Positions 16,736 to 24,854 of a stretch of DNA of 44,592 nucleotides are shown piece by piece (the stretch's first letter is position 1; every line of letters starts with the position of its first letter). This DNA is from an uncultured delta proteobacterium. Lineage in GTDB: Bacteria > Desulfobacterota > Desulfovibrionia > Desulfovibrionales > Desulfovibrionaceae. Both the position numbers and the translations under genes were made by a program. The stretch lies in the NCBI GenBank assembly GCA_903843965.1, contig CAIMRY010000003.1:1-44592 (forward strand), read 5' to 3'. The notes under the pieces were generated by a model. That model was not told where the DNA came from. It saw only the letters and a program-made list of their open reading frames with translations, and ran no database searches.

Positions 16736-17461
16736 TTAAGTAGACATGCTTTTTATCTTGTCAAGGAGGTACTTCTCCATCTCGCGGCGGTCCTTGCGCA
16801 GGCGCACCAGCTCGGTCTCCAGGATCGCGAGCTTGGACTTGAGCAGCAGGTTCTCCTCGGACATGCGCGCCACCTCGCCGCTTTGCGCGTCCAGGCGGGA
16901 GCAGCTCTGGTCCACCACGGCGCGGATGGCCTCCAGCTGTTCGCTGTCCAGGCCGGGCAGGGCGGGCTGGTCTTGTCCGTCATTTTGACCGTCTGATCCC
17001 TCAGCCCCCTGGGTCTGGCCGCCCAGCCTGCGCAGGCCCTGGGCGATGCTGCGGCCCATTTCCCGGCCCAGCTCGCGGCCCATTTCCTGGCCCATGGCCG
17101 CAGCCATGCGCAGGGCGGCGTCGGTCAGGGCTGGGGGCTGTTCTCCATCGCGGCGGCTGAAGGGCGCGCCGCCGCCGTTGAATGGACCCGGGTCCATGTC
17201 GTCGCCGTCGAGCATGGCGGTGTGCGGAAAGCGCTTGCCCAGGGTCTCCATGACATCCTGGGTGCTGTGGCCCAGGCTGAACATCTCGGCGATGACCCGG
17301 AACACCTCCACGGCCTCGACCCGGAAGCGCTTCTGCCTGCCGGAGCCCTGGCTGGGCAGGTGCTGGGCGAAGCGGTTCTTCCAGTAGTGCACGGTGGACT
17401 CGGGCACGCCCAGTTTGCGGGCGATCTCGGCCACGGAGAGCAGACGGACTTCGGACGCCAA
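16736..17461 (-). CDS. MerR-type transcriptional regulator with C-terminal coiled coil
   Basis: This 241-residue protein has an N-terminal winged HTH (LLSVAEIARKLGVPESTVHYWKNRF, in two pieces at about 7-31, and KRFRVEAVEVFRVI about 44-57). A low-complexity middle with MGQEMGRELGREMG heptad-like repeats follows. The C-terminal helix (about 190-240), rich in Leu, Glu, Lys and Arg, is probably coiled. The start is a TTG at 17461-17459, chosen because AGGAGG lies 6 bases upstream and no ATG is available. It has no metal- or drug-binding cysteines of classical MerR proteins. It could regulate htpG, just downstream on the same strand, or act elsewhere; nothing in the sequence decides. Confidence 0.8.
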   Translation of the reverse strand: MASEVRLLSVAEIARKLGVPESTVHYWKNRFAQHLPSQGSGRQKRFRVEAVEVFRVIAEMFSLGHSTQDVMETLGKRFPHTAMLDGDDMDPGPFNGGGAPFSRRDGEQPPALTDAALRMAAAMGQEMGRELGREMGRSIAQGLRRLGGQTQGAEGSDGQNDGQDQPALPGLDSEQLEAIRAVVDQSCSRLDAQSGEVARMSEENLLLKSKLAILETELVRLRKDRREMEKYLLDKIKSMST

Positions 17462-17582
17462 GGCAAGCCTCCTGACTGGGGACAGGGCGTTTTGGACCAG
17501 AGGTTTGGCGCATGCTACACCAAGCCAAAGCTTCCCACAAGGCGTGGGCTGCGGGCCGCGCGCAGAAAATGGCCCCGGCCAC

Positions 17583-17629
17583 TTGACAGGAATTGCGCAA
17601 ATGGAATATTTTCGGCTTGCATATTTTCG
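17583..17629 (+). promoter_or_regulatory. lrp-ald promoter and likely operator repeats
   Basis: A perfect TTGACA (17583-17588) is followed by AT-rich -10 candidates AATATT (17605-17610) or TATTTT (17607-17612). ATATTTTCG occurs twice in direct orientation (17606-17614 and 17621-17629), 15 bp apart, over and after the -10. Its place before an Lrp gene suggests autoregulation. Confidence 0.5.
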
Positions 17630-17661
17630 AAATGGAAAAAATATTGCACAAGGATGCGCGT

Positions 17662-18174
17662 ATGAGAAAAAATGTTGATGTGGCGGACCGGCGCATCATG
17701 GCCGCCCTGGCCGAGGACGGTCAGGCCAGCGCGGGTGAATTGGCCGAGCGCCTGGGCGTCACCGCGCCCACCATCCGCACGCGCATGAAAAGCCTCATCG
17801 CCCAGGGCCTGCTGCGCGTGGCCGGGCTGGTGGACCCTTTCCAGGTCAAGGGGCTCACCGTGGCCCTGGTGGGCATCAAGCTCATGAGCCACATGCAGCT
17901 GGACAAGAAGCTCACCGAGATCGCCGCCCTGCCCGACGTGAACTGGGCCGCCGTGGTCACCGGGCGCTTTGATATCCTGGTGGAGATCGTGCTCAGCGAC
18001 GATGTCTCCGGGCTGTACGATTTTCTGGACCGCGACCTGTCCGGCGTGGGCGGCATCGCCTCCAGCGAGTCCTTTGTGGTCATGAAGGCGCGGCGCAAGT
18101 GGATTCCCCTGCCCAGGGGCGCGCGCACCTGGTTTGCCGAAAACACCCCAACAAAAAACGAGGTAGAGCCATGA
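17662..18174 (+). CDS. Lrp/AsnC-family regulator
   Basis: This 170-residue protein has an N-terminal HTH (VADRRIMAALAEDGQASAGE onward, with VTAPTIRTRMKSL as the recognition region) and a C-terminal RAM ligand-binding domain (about 65-145, including VTGRFDILVEIV). AAGGA upstream supports the ATG at 17662; in-frame upstream ATGs would place the start inside the promoter. Its stop overlaps the ald start by 4 bases (ATGA). An Lrp-type activator next to alanine dehydrogenase is a common pair, and alanine or another amino acid is the likely effector, by analogy. Confidence 0.88.
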   Translation: MRKNVDVADRRIMAALAEDGQASAGELAERLGVTAPTIRTRMKSLIAQGLLRVAGLVDPFQVKGLTVALVGIKLMSHMQLDKKLTEIAALPDVNWAAVVTGRFDILVEIVLSDDVSGLYDFLDRDLSGVGGIASSESFVVMKARRKWIPLPRGARTWFAENTPTKNEVEP

Positions 18175-19280
18175 TCATCGGAATCCCCAAGGAGATCAAG
18201 ACGCTGGAGAACCGCGTGTCCATGACCCCCGGCGCGGTGGAGACGTTGGTCCGGCGCGGGCACACCGTGCTGGTGCAGCAGGGCGCGGGCGTGGGCAGCG
18301 GCCTGGCCGACGACGAGTACATGGCTGCGGGCGCGAAGATCGTGCCCTTGGCCAGCGAGGCCTGGGGCGCGCAGATGGTCATCAAGGTCAAGGAGCCCAT
18401 GGCTGCGGAGTACCGCTTCCTGCGAAGCGACCTTTTGCTCTTCACCTACCTGCACCTGGCGGCGGACGACGCGCAGACCAGGGCGCTTCTCGCCTCCGGC
18501 ACCACGGGCGTGGCCTATGAGACCGTGCAGCTGGCTGACCGCTCCCTCCCGCTTTTGCTGCCCATGAGCGAAGTGGCGGGCCGCATGGCCCCGCAGGTGG
18601 GCGCGCACGCGCTGGAAAAGTCCCAGGGCGGGCGCGGCATGCTGCTGGGCGGCGTTCCGGGCGTTGCGCCTGCCAACGTGGCCATCATCGGCGGCGGCGT
18701 TGTCGGCACCAATGCGGCCAAGATCGCCGTGGGCCTGGGCGCGCGCGTCACCGTGTTCGACGTGAACCACGCCCGCATGCAGTACCTGGACGACATCTTC
18801 AGCTCGCGCATCGTGACCATGACCAGCAGCGAGCCGAATCTTCGCGCGGCCTTGAGGGAGGCCGACCTAGTCATCGGCGCGGTGCTGGTGCCCGGGGCCA
18901 AGGCCCCGCACCTGGTGACCCGCGAGATGATCGGCACCATGCGCGAGGGCGCGGTCATCGTGGACGTGGCCGTGGACCAGGGCGGCTGCGTGGAGACCAT
19001 CCACGCCACCACGCACGACAACCCGACCTACGTGGTGGATGGGGTGGTGCACTATGGCGTGGCCAACATGCCCGGCGCTGTGCCGCGCACCAGCACGTTT
19101 GCCCTGGTCAACCAGACCCTGCCCTATGCCCTGCGCCTGGCGGACAAGGGGCTGGACGCCCTGCGCGCGGACCCGGCCCTGGCGCTGGGGCTGAACACCC
19201 ACAAGGGCCAGCTCACCTGCCTGGCCGTGGGCGAGGCCCTGTCCATCCCGGCCATCACCCCGGCGGAAGCGCTGGCGTAA
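18171..19280 (+). CDS. ald: Alanine dehydrogenase
   Basis: Ald converts L-alanine, NAD+ and water to pyruvate, ammonia and NADH. The 369 residues match the family length of about 370. Visible features are the N-terminal [20 protein letters not shown], the KVKEP segment with the pyruvate-contacting Lys, TYLHLA with the catalytic His, the Rossmann loop [13 protein letters not shown] about 178-190 and DVAVDQGGC about 268-276. It is translationally coupled to the Lrp gene and ended by a strong terminator, so lrp-ald is a two-gene unit. In a sulfate reducer it would feed alanine into pyruvate metabolism. Confidence 0.97.
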   Translation: MIIGIPKEIKTLENRVSMTPGAVETLVRRGHTVLVQQGAGVGSGLADDEYMAAGAKIVPLASEAWGAQMVIKVKEPMAAEYRFLRSDLLLFTYLHLAADDAQTRALLASGTTGVAYETVQLADRSLPLLLPMSEVAGRMAPQVGAHALEKSQGGRGMLLGGVPGVAPANVAIIGGGVVGTNAAKIAVGLGARVTVFDVNHARMQYLDDIFSSRIVTMTSSEPNLRAALREADLVIGAVLVPGAKAPHLVTREMIGTMREGAVIVDVAVDQGGCVETIHATTHDNPTYVVDGVVHYGVANMPGAVPRTSTFALVNQTLPYALRLADKGLDALRADPALALGLNTHKGQLTCLAVGEALSIPAITPAEALA

Positions 19281-19303
19281 GTCAGAAGCGACAGGAAACG
19301 ATG

Positions 19304-19339
19304 AAGCCCCCGCGCCGGTGATGGTGCGGGGGCTTTTTT
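19304..19339 (+). terminator. Rho-independent terminator of lrp-ald
   Basis: AAGCCCCCGC (19304-19313) pairs with GCGGGGGCTT (19326-19335), followed by a T-run to 19339. Confidence 0.92.
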
Positions 19340-19361
19340 GTGGGGGGATGGGTTCGTAGTC

Positions 19362-20462
19362 TTAAGCTTTTGTTCCAGTTCCAGCAGAATCATAGGCTAC
19401 CACCGTTTCTTTCAGACGGTCTGCGAATCCGTAAATATCGTCAACGCTAGCGATGGGTACACGCTCCTCGCTCTTGTCAGCTTTGAACAGACCCAAGTAC
19501 TTTTGCTTCCCGTTAAAATGCATTCGACAGATAGGCTTGCGGTTGATGTCGTCCAGAAGCACACTGCAATAGCTTTGGGTGTCGCGCATGACGATGCGTT
19601 TTGGATCAACTGTGCGACGCAATATCGACTTCACAATGTGGTAGCCTTCGATCTCATCTTCAGTCGTAATGATCTTGGGGCCGCTTGCGTCTAGCGCTGC
19701 ATCACCTGCTTGTGGTTGAGTCTCAGTGGCTGTTGGCTGCGGTGTTTCAACCATCGCTGACTTAAGGCGCTCGTTGATCTGTTCGTTGATGAGCTGCTGG
19801 TATGCACGCTTGACGCGGGTAGTGAAAATTTCAAGGACTTTGGCGGTCAAGCTTCCTGTGTACACTCTCTTGGCACAGAGCCGTACTAATTCATCGGATG
19901 GGTTTTGGAGTTCATTTGATAAGACTGATTTAATGGCGCGCATGTATTTTAAATCGGCAGCCGCAGACATGGCAGCATCAACGTCCCACTTTGACTTTGT
20001 TAGCTTCCTCAGCTCTGGGATAAGCGATTCATCAGGGTTGAGTATATCAAACTCCATGAACGGTCGTGTGTCCATGATGTTTGGAGTATTGTCAGCATCT
20101 GTAAAGAACAGGTAGCGCACTCCGTCGGTAAGGATGCTGATGCGAGCGCTAGGAGTTGTGTTGAAGTAGCGCATAAGCTGGCTGCATTTTCCAGGGTCCA
20201 GCGCACTTCCGCAATGTTTACATTCAATAAGCATCACCATCTGGCCTTCGCGGAAGATGGCAAAATCAACTTTTTCTCCTTTCTTCAAGCCGACGTCAGC
20301 CACAAATTCAGGCACGACTTCGGTGGGGTTGAATACATCATACCCAAAAGCTTGCAAAAAAGGGAGAACGAAAGCGTTCTTAGTAGCTTCTTCGGTTTGT
20401 ACATGGTCTTTTGCTTGGCGGATTTCCTCTGCAAGTTCCTGGAGGCGAGCTTGAAATTCCAT
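19362..20462 (-). CDS. Predicted type IV/type I-like restriction endonuclease (HsdR N-terminal-type nuclease domain)
   Basis: This 366-residue protein has a PD-(D/E)xK nuclease core: NPTEVVPEF, then KVDFAIF and MLIECKHCG (about 64-85), giving the D...ExK catalytic set. An SQLMRYF helix follows, as in HsdR N-terminal and stand-alone predicted restriction nucleases. There is no helicase part. The C-terminal ~95 residues form a separate domain (GYHIVKSILRR to the end). AAGGAGG sits 5 bases before the ATG at 20462. The gene is clearly poorer in GC than its neighbours and uses A/T-ending codons, so recent transfer is likely. A role in defence is inferred from family; no methylase is present. Confidence 0.8.
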   Translation of the reverse strand: MEFQARLQELAEEIRQAKDHVQTEEATKNAFVLPFLQAFGYDVFNPTEVVPEFVADVGLKKGEKVDFAIFREGQMVMLIECKHCGSALDPGKCSQLMRYFNTTPSARISILTDGVRYLFFTDADNTPNIMDTRPFMEFDILNPDESLIPELRKLTKSKWDVDAAMSAAADLKYMRAIKSVLSNELQNPSDELVRLCAKRVYTGSLTAKVLEIFTTRVKRAYQQLINEQINERLKSAMVETPQPTATETQPQAGDAALDASGPKIITTEDEIEGYHIVKSILRRTVDPKRIVMRDTQSYCSVLLDDINRKPICRMHFNGKQKYLGLFKADKSEERVPIASVDDIYGFADRLKETVVAYDSAGTGTKA

Positions 20463-20511
20463 GAGCCCTCCTTGCGAGTGGTTGTTGGCATGTCCAAGTG
20501 AATTTACTGCA

Positions 20512-20540
20512 TCAATACATAACGCTCAGATAAAATGCAA
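20512..20540 (-). promoter_or_regulatory. Promoter for the low-GC nuclease
   Basis: On the minus strand TTGCAT (20540-20535), 17 bases, TATTGA (20517-20512), about 50 bases before the ATG. The surrounding sequence is AT-rich, so chance matches are more likely here. Confidence 0.35.
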
Positions 20541-20566
20541 GGAATCTATACCAAAAGACAGCCCCC

Positions 20567-21001
20567 TCACCCCCGCATCCACCCCGCCAGCTCCCGCTCC
20601 CCCACCTCGCCCTTGCCCAACCGCTCGAACACCAGCACCCGCTCCACGTCCGGGGCGCGCAGGTCATGGCCGTGCAGGATGAGGAACAGCCGCGCCACCA
20701 CATAGGCCGTGCGCTTGTTGCCGTCGTGGAAGGCGTGGTTGCGCGCCAGGCCGTAGGCATAGGCTGCGGCGAGGTCGTACACGTCGGGTGTTGTGGACAG
20801 GCCGGTGGTGTCGGCTGTGCCAGATACGTCAGGCGCGTGGGCCAGCAGGTTCTGCGGGCGCGCCAGGGCGCTTTCCAGCAGCCCCAGGTCGCGCAGGCCC
20901 GGCAGCCCGCCGTGGTCCGCGATCTGCGCGTCGTGCACGGCCAGCACGGTCGCAGGCAAAATCCAGCGCCAGGCCGGGGCACGGCCCGCCGGTCTGCTCA
21001 C
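20567..21001 (-). CDS. doc: Doc-family toxin (Fic fold)
   Basis: Doc toxins are Fic-fold kinases that phosphorylate elongation factor Tu and stop translation. The 144-residue protein carries the signature HAFHDGNKR (His89 to Arg97), with catalytic His89, Asp93 and the phosphate-binding GNKR. The start is a GTG at 21001 that overlaps the antitoxin stop by four bases (GTGA). The C-terminus VFERLGKGEVGEREL matches a vestige found at 21346-21376. Its partner is an AbrB-type protein rather than the classical Phd. Confidence 0.92.
   Translation of the reverse strand: MSRPAGRAPAWRWILPATVLAVHDAQIADHGGLPGLRDLGLLESALARPQNLLAHAPDVSGTADTTGLSTTPDVYDLAAAYAYGLARNHAFHDGNKRTAYVVARLFLILHGHDLRAPDVERVLVFERLGKGEVGERELAGWMRG
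20603..20633. repeat. 31-bp direct repeat, copy in the doc 3' end
   Basis: This segment of doc, encoding VFERLGKGEV on the minus strand, matches 21346-21376 at 29 of 31 positions in the same orientation. Confidence 0.8.
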
Positions 21002-21240
21002 CGCTTGGCCAGCTCGCGCAGGATGTGCCGGTCCGTGCGCATGACCGCTTCGGCCTGCGCCATCTGCGCGGCGAACTCCTCGCCAAAGGACTCATCCAGC
21101 GGAGTCAGGCGCACGCCGCCGTCCGGCGCATCGGTGAAGTACAGGGTCTCGCCCTCGGCCACCTTCATGCGCGCCAGCACCTCCTTGGGGATGACCACCC
21201 CGAGGGAATTGCCGATCTTCCTGAGCTTCACCGCCTGCAT
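20998..21240 (-). CDS. AbrB/MazE-type antitoxin
   Basis: This 80-residue protein has an N-terminal swapped-hairpin DNA-binding domain (MQAVKLRKIGNSLGVVIPKE, residues 1-20) and a C-terminal helical tail (about 45-80) suited to wrap the toxin. GGAGG lies 5 bases before the ATG at 21240. It overlaps doc by four bases. Such antitoxins usually bind a palindrome at their own promoter, and one is present at 21261-21280. Confidence 0.9.
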   Translation of the reverse strand: MQAVKLRKIGNSLGVVIPKEVLARMKVAEGETLYFTDAPDGGVRLTPLDESFGEEFAAQMAQAEAVMRTDRHILRELAKR

Positions 21241-21260
21241 AAGGCCTCCAGAGTGTCTGT

Positions 21261-21280
21261 GCGACACGGAATGGTGTCGC
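21261..21280. promoter_or_regulatory. Operator palindrome of the AbrB-Doc operon
   Basis: GCGACAC (21261-21267) and GTGTCGC (21274-21280) form a perfect 7-6-7 inverted repeat between the promoter and the antitoxin start. It is the obvious autoregulatory site. Confidence 0.65.
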
Positions 21281-21291
21281 CGTGGCCACAC

Positions 21292-21320
21292 ATGTTATAA
21301 CGTCGCGCCAGCCGCGTCAA
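21292..21320 (-). promoter_or_regulatory. Promoter of the AbrB-Doc operon
   Basis: On the minus strand TTGACG (21320-21315), 17 bases, TAACAT (21297-21292); TATAAC two bases upstream is an alternative -10. The palindrome at 21261-21280 lies just downstream. Confidence 0.55.
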
Positions 21321-21345
21321 CGGCTCGGCTGGGGCAAGCCCTCAC

Positions 21346-21376
21346 CACCGCGCCCTTGCCCAGCCGCTCGAACACC
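21346..21376. repeat. 31-bp direct repeat, vestige of a doc 3' end
   Basis: On the minus strand this encodes VFERLGKGAV in the doc frame, with no surrounding gene. With 20603-20633 it brackets the antitoxin and most of doc. Confidence 0.75.
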
Positions 21377-21385
21377 CGTCGCCCC

Positions 21386-21424
21386 AAAAAGCGCCGGGCC
21401 CGGAGTTCCCCCCACGCCCGGCGC
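21386..21424 (-). terminator. Rho-independent terminator of the oxidoreductase operon
   Basis: On the minus strand GCGCCGGG (21424-21417) pairs with CCCGGCGC (21398-21391), followed by TTTTT (21390-21386). It lies 28 bases after the stop of the 96-residue protein. Confidence 0.8.
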
Positions 21425-21451
21425 ATCCAACAATCCGTGCAGTCCGGCCCG

Positions 21452-21742
21452 TTAGTCGTATTCTTCCCAGTTGGCCACCAGCCAGTCCTCGACGTGCTTC
21501 TGGCTCTTGAGCGCGATGGGCAGGTGCTTCTTGATCAGCCTCTCGACCTTCTGGCCCGAGGTCTTTTGCCGGAACTTGTACTTCACCAGGAACCTGTTGA
21601 TCGCGGCCAGGACCTGACACCCCTCCTTGCGGTTGAACAGGGTGCTGTCCGGCTCGCCGGTGATCTTCGGGTCGTCGTCCTTGTACGCGGTCCAGGTGTA
21701 CGTGTCCGCAAACTGCAGGTCAGCGCGCTGCATGATCGCCAT
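21452..21742 (-). CDS. Small protein of unknown function
   Basis: This 96-residue protein has AGGAGG 7 bases before the ATG at 21742. It is rich in charged and aromatic residues with no membrane segment, ends in WLVANWEEYD, and has one cysteine. It follows the dehydrogenase gene by 17 bases on the same strand and precedes a good terminator, so it is the last gene of that unit. I recognise no domain. Confidence 0.75.
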   Translation of the reverse strand: MAIMQRADLQFADTYTWTAYKDDDPKITGEPDSTLFNRKEGCQVLAAINRFLVKYKFRQKTSGQKVERLIKKHLPIALKSQKHVEDWLVANWEEYD

Positions 21743-21759
21743 GGTCGGTCCTCCTGGTT

Positions 21760-22689
21760 TCAGGCCGAAAGTTTCTGCAAGGCCAGGAACAGGGCCTGGG
21801 TGCCGTCGCGGCCGTGGCCCGCGCGCGCGGCCTCGTCGTAGAGCCCGCTGACTAGTTCCAGCCCCGGCAGCCGCAGGCCCATGCGTTCGGCCTCCTCCAG
21901 GGCGATGCCCATGTCCTTGATGAAGTGGTCGATCATGAAGCCCGGCGCGAAGTCGCCCTTGAGGATGCGCGGGGCCAGGTTCTCCAGGCTCCAGCAGCCT
22001 GCCGCGCCCTTGGCGATGGACGAGAGCATGGTCTGGGGGTTCAAGCCCGCGCCCACGGCGTAGAGCAGGCTCTCGCATACGCCGATCATGCTCCCGGCGA
22101 TGACGATCTGGTTGCACATCTTGGCGTGCTGCCCGGCCGCGGCCGGTCCCTGGTGCACGATGATACGGCCCAGGCGCTCGAACAGGGGCAGGACCTCCTC
22201 GAAGATCTTCTTCTCCCCGCCGACCATGATCGACAGGGCGGCGTTCTTCGCGCCGATGTCGCCGCCGGAGACCGGGGCGTCGAGGGTGTGCACGCCTTTT
22301 TTCTGCGCGGTCTTGAAAATCTCGGAGGAGAGGCTGGGGCTGGTGGTGGTCATGTCCACGGCCACGGCCCCGGGCCGCAGGCCCGCCAGCACGCCGTCGG
22401 CCTCCAGGTACACGCGGCGCACGTCCTCCGGAAAGCCCACGATGGTGAAGACCACGTCCGAGGTCTGGGCCACGGCGCGCGGGCTGTCGGCCCAGACTGC
22501 GCCGCGCTCCAGCAGGGGTTTGGCCTTGTCGCGGGTGCGGTTGAACACCGTGACCGGGTGGCCTGCGGCCAGCAGGTGCCCGCACATGGAAAGCCCCATG
22601 ACTCCGGTGCCGATCCAGCCGATGCGCGTGGCCGTGTCCTGCGTGGCCGTGCCCTGTGTAGCCGTGCTCTGTGTTGGATGTCCGCTCAT
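21760..22689 (-). CDS. NAD(P)-dependent beta-hydroxyacid dehydrogenase (3-hydroxyisobutyrate dehydrogenase family)
   Basis: These enzymes oxidise 3-hydroxyacids or reduce the matching semialdehydes (3-hydroxyisobutyrate, tartronate or succinate semialdehyde types). The 309-residue protein has the Rossmann motif [10 protein letters not shown] (about 23-32), the substrate-binding [11 protein letters not shown], the catalytic Lys in GQHAKMCNQ and a C-terminal [10 protein letters not shown] helix. AGGAGG lies 7 bases before the ATG at 22689. The first ~20 residues are a repeat-rich tail ([15 protein letters not shown]) not typical of the family. Substrate cannot be read from sequence alone. Confidence 0.88.
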   Translation of the reverse strand: MSGHPTQSTATQGTATQDTATRIGWIGTGVMGLSMCGHLLAAGHPVTVFNRTRDKAKPLLERGAVWADSPRAVAQTSDVVFTIVGFPEDVRRVYLEADGVLAGLRPGAVAVDMTTTSPSLSSEIFKTAQKKGVHTLDAPVSGGDIGAKNAALSIMVGGEKKIFEEVLPLFERLGRIIVHQGPAAAGQHAKMCNQIVIAGSMIGVCESLLYAVGAGLNPQTMLSSIAKGAAGCWSLENLAPRILKGDFAPGFMIDHFIKDMGIALEEAERMGLRLPGLELVSGLYDEAARAGHGRDGTQALFLALQKLSA

Positions 22690-22769
22690 TGTCAAACCTC
22701 CTGGGGTGCTTGGCTTTGCCGTGTATGTATGCCCCTGCGCTCCGGGCCGCAAGTCCCGCCCCGGTCTCC

Positions 22770-22805
22770 GCCGACCGGGCCGCCGACCGGACCGCCGACC
22801 GGAGC
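22770..22805. repeat. 12-bp tandem repeats upstream of the dehydrogenase
   Basis: Three units of GCCGACCGG plus three varying bases (22770-22781, 22782-22793, 22794-22805). No promoter is obvious in this gap. Confidence 0.7.
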
Positions 22806-22834
22806 AAGGGCGGCGAAGGCCTGCACCGGCGCGA

Positions 22835-22864
22835 CACAAGGCCGCACAAGGCCTCACAAGGTCC
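22835..22864. repeat. 10-bp tandem repeats
   Basis: CACAAGGCCG, CACAAGGCCT and CACAAGGTCC follow each other at 22835-22864. They lie in the same gap (22690-22974) as the 12-bp repeats. Confidence 0.7.
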
Positions 22865-22974
22865 AGCAGCATAGCGTCTCTCGCAACGTGGAAGGCCAGC
22901 GGCGCATTCCTGGGCAAGGGCGAAGTGGCGGAGGGGGGCGTGGACCACGGCAGCGGCCCGGCGATGTGTTGGCG

Positions 22975-24306
22975 CTAGGCCTTGGCGTCTTCCAGGGCAC
23001 CGAAGGTGCAGGTGCGGTTGCGGCCCTCGTCCTTGGCCTGGTAGAGCGCGGCGTCGGCCCGGCGCATGAGTTCGTCCAGGCTCTCGCCATGGCGCAGCTC
23101 GGCCAGGCCGAGGCTGATGGTCACGCGGATCGGGTCGCCGTGGGCCGGTATCCCGATGTCCGCCACGGACTGGCGCATGCGCTCGGCCATGGTCTGGGCT
23201 CCGGCCTGGCCGGTCTGCGGCAGCAGCGCGGCGAACTCCTCTCCGCCCAGGCGGCCGAAGATGTCGACCTTGCGCAGGTTCTGGCGGCAGGCCTCGACCA
23301 CGGCCTTGAGCACCTCATCGCCCATGGCGTGGCCAAAGGTGTCGTTGACGCGCTTGAACCTGTCGATGTCGACCATGAGCAGCGCCAGGGAAAGCCCGTA
23401 GCGTTCGCTGCGCAGCAGCTCCACCTGCGCCCGTTGCAGGAAGTAGCGGCGGTTGCAGATGCCTGTGAGCGAATCCGTGGAGGCCAGGCGCTGCAGCTCC
23501 TCCTCCATCTGCTTGCGCAGGCTGATGTCGCGGGCCACAAGGTGAAAGCCGCAGATGCTCCCGTCTTTCCCGCGCACGGGGTTGGACAGGATTTCGGCCC
23601 AGACGCTGCCGCCGTCCTTGCACAGCAGCGGCACCTCCACGCGCAGGGGCGCGGGGTCCGCCACGTCGGCGATGGCGCCCAGGTAGTCCTGGCAGCGCTC
23701 CTGCATGAGGGCCACAAAGTCCGGGTGCATGGCGCTCCAGACGGGCTGGCCCAGGATCTCCTTGTGGTTGAAGCCGCGCATGCGCTCGTCGGCCGGGCTG
23801 GCGTAAATGAAGCGGTGGTCCGCGTCGATCCGCCAGATGATGTCCGCCGAGTTTTCGGCCAGGAAGCGGTAGCGTTCCTCACTTTCGTGGATGGCCTCAA
23901 TGGAGTTGCGCAGGTGCGCGACCATGGAGTTGAAGGCCAGGGAGAAGTCGCCCAGGAAGTCCACGCGCTGGGAGAAGTCGCCCTCAGCGATCATCTGCGC
24001 CTGCCAGGTCAGGTGGCTTAGGTTGGACTGGAAGCTCTTCAGCACGCCGGCCAGGTAGCCCTTCTGGCTTAGCTGCTGCTGGAGGTCGCCCTGGCTCAGC
24101 CCCAGGAGGAAGCGCCGCAGGTCCATGATCAGCGCGTACAAAGGGGCCAGGCCCTGCACATGGGCCAAGTCGTCCGGCGGCGTTTGCGGCGGGGCTGCGA
24201 GCTTCAGCGCGTCCTGAATCACGGCGAGCACGCGCTGCAAGTCAGGCTGTGCCGGTGGCGCTGCCTCGAAGGCTGGGCTGGTCTGACTGGTCTGGTCTGG
24301 GATCAT
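22975..24306 (-). CDS. PAS-GGDEF diguanylate cyclase
   Basis: This 443-residue protein should make cyclic di-GMP from two GTP. The N-terminal ~100 residues are helical, and an AEGDFSQRVDFLGDFSLAFN segment (about 105-124) resembles a HAMP linker, though no membrane segment is present. A PAS domain (about 143-275) is followed by a GGDEF domain with the active GGEEF at about 352-356. RKVD five residues before it is an intact inhibitory I-site. The ATG at 24306 overlaps the stop of the V4R gene by four bases, so the two are translated together. The V4R protein is a likely sensory partner. Confidence 0.92.
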   Translation of the reverse strand: MIPDQTSQTSPAFEAAPPAQPDLQRVLAVIQDALKLAAPPQTPPDDLAHVQGLAPLYALIMDLRRFLLGLSQGDLQQQLSQKGYLAGVLKSFQSNLSHLTWQAQMIAEGDFSQRVDFLGDFSLAFNSMVAHLRNSIEAIHESEERYRFLAENSADIIWRIDADHRFIYASPADERMRGFNHKEILGQPVWSAMHPDFVALMQERCQDYLGAIADVADPAPLRVEVPLLCKDGGSVWAEILSNPVRGKDGSICGFHLVARDISLRKQMEEELQRLASTDSLTGICNRRYFLQRAQVELLRSERYGLSLALLMVDIDRFKRVNDTFGHAMGDEVLKAVVEACRQNLRKVDIFGRLGGEEFAALLPQTGQAGAQTMAERMRQSVADIGIPAHGDPIRVTISLGLAELRHGESLDELMRRADAALYQAKDEGRNRTCTFGALEDAKA

Positions 24307-24815
24307 TGTTGCTCCGCAGTGAACCGGCAGGTGCGGCCGCCGGTGCACCAGCAGTCCACCTCCTTCACCGTGTAGCGTGCGCCGGTGAAGCTCTCCAAGA
24401 GTCCGGCGAGGAAGCCCTCGTCGTAGACGCAGACCCCGTGGCCCAGTTCCGGCAGGCCGGAGCAGTCCAGGTCCTCGGCCACGGTGAGCACAAAGGCGCC
24501 CTTGGCCATGTCCGCCTGCTCCACGCGCAAAATGCCCACGCCCAACTCGCGCAGGGTTGTCTGCATGGCCTTCACGAATTCGTTGAAGTCCGAGATCTGG
24601 CCGAAGAAGGCCTTGTAGAACTCCGTTCCGGCGAGTTTCCCGGCGGCGTAGAAAACTTCGTCGGACGTCTGGGTCCCGAATTTGGACTCCAGCACATCGC
24701 GCAGGGTGAACTGCATGAGCCGGTACACCTCGACGCGCATGGTCGGTCCAAGATTTGGGCGGCCCAGTTCAAGATCACCGATGAGATCCCAGGAAAACGT
24801 GTACTTTCTGTCCAT
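24303..24815 (-). CDS. V4R-domain sensor protein
   Basis: This 170-residue protein has a V4R (4-vinyl reductase-like) domain, a small-molecule-binding fold often found in sensors. The C-terminal part holds a cysteine set, including CSG, GVCVYDEG and CWCTGGRTC near residues 125-165, typical of V4R proteins and able to bind metal. I choose the ATG at 24815; upstream sequence in frame is not conserved in character and would cross the promoter. The ribosome site is weak (GGGGGGG run). It overlaps the diguanylate cyclase, suggesting control of c-di-GMP by a ligand. The ligand is unknown. Confidence 0.8.
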   Translation of the reverse strand: MDRKYTFSWDLIGDLELGRPNLGPTMRVEVYRLMQFTLRDVLESKFGTQTSDEVFYAAGKLAGTEFYKAFFGQISDFNEFVKAMQTTLRELGVGILRVEQADMAKGAFVLTVAEDLDCSGLPELGHGVCVYDEGFLAGLLESFTGARYTVKEVDCWCTGGRTCRFTAEQQ

Positions 24816-24854
24816 CTCCGCGCCCCCCCGAAAGTCGCTTTGCTGATACTTACA

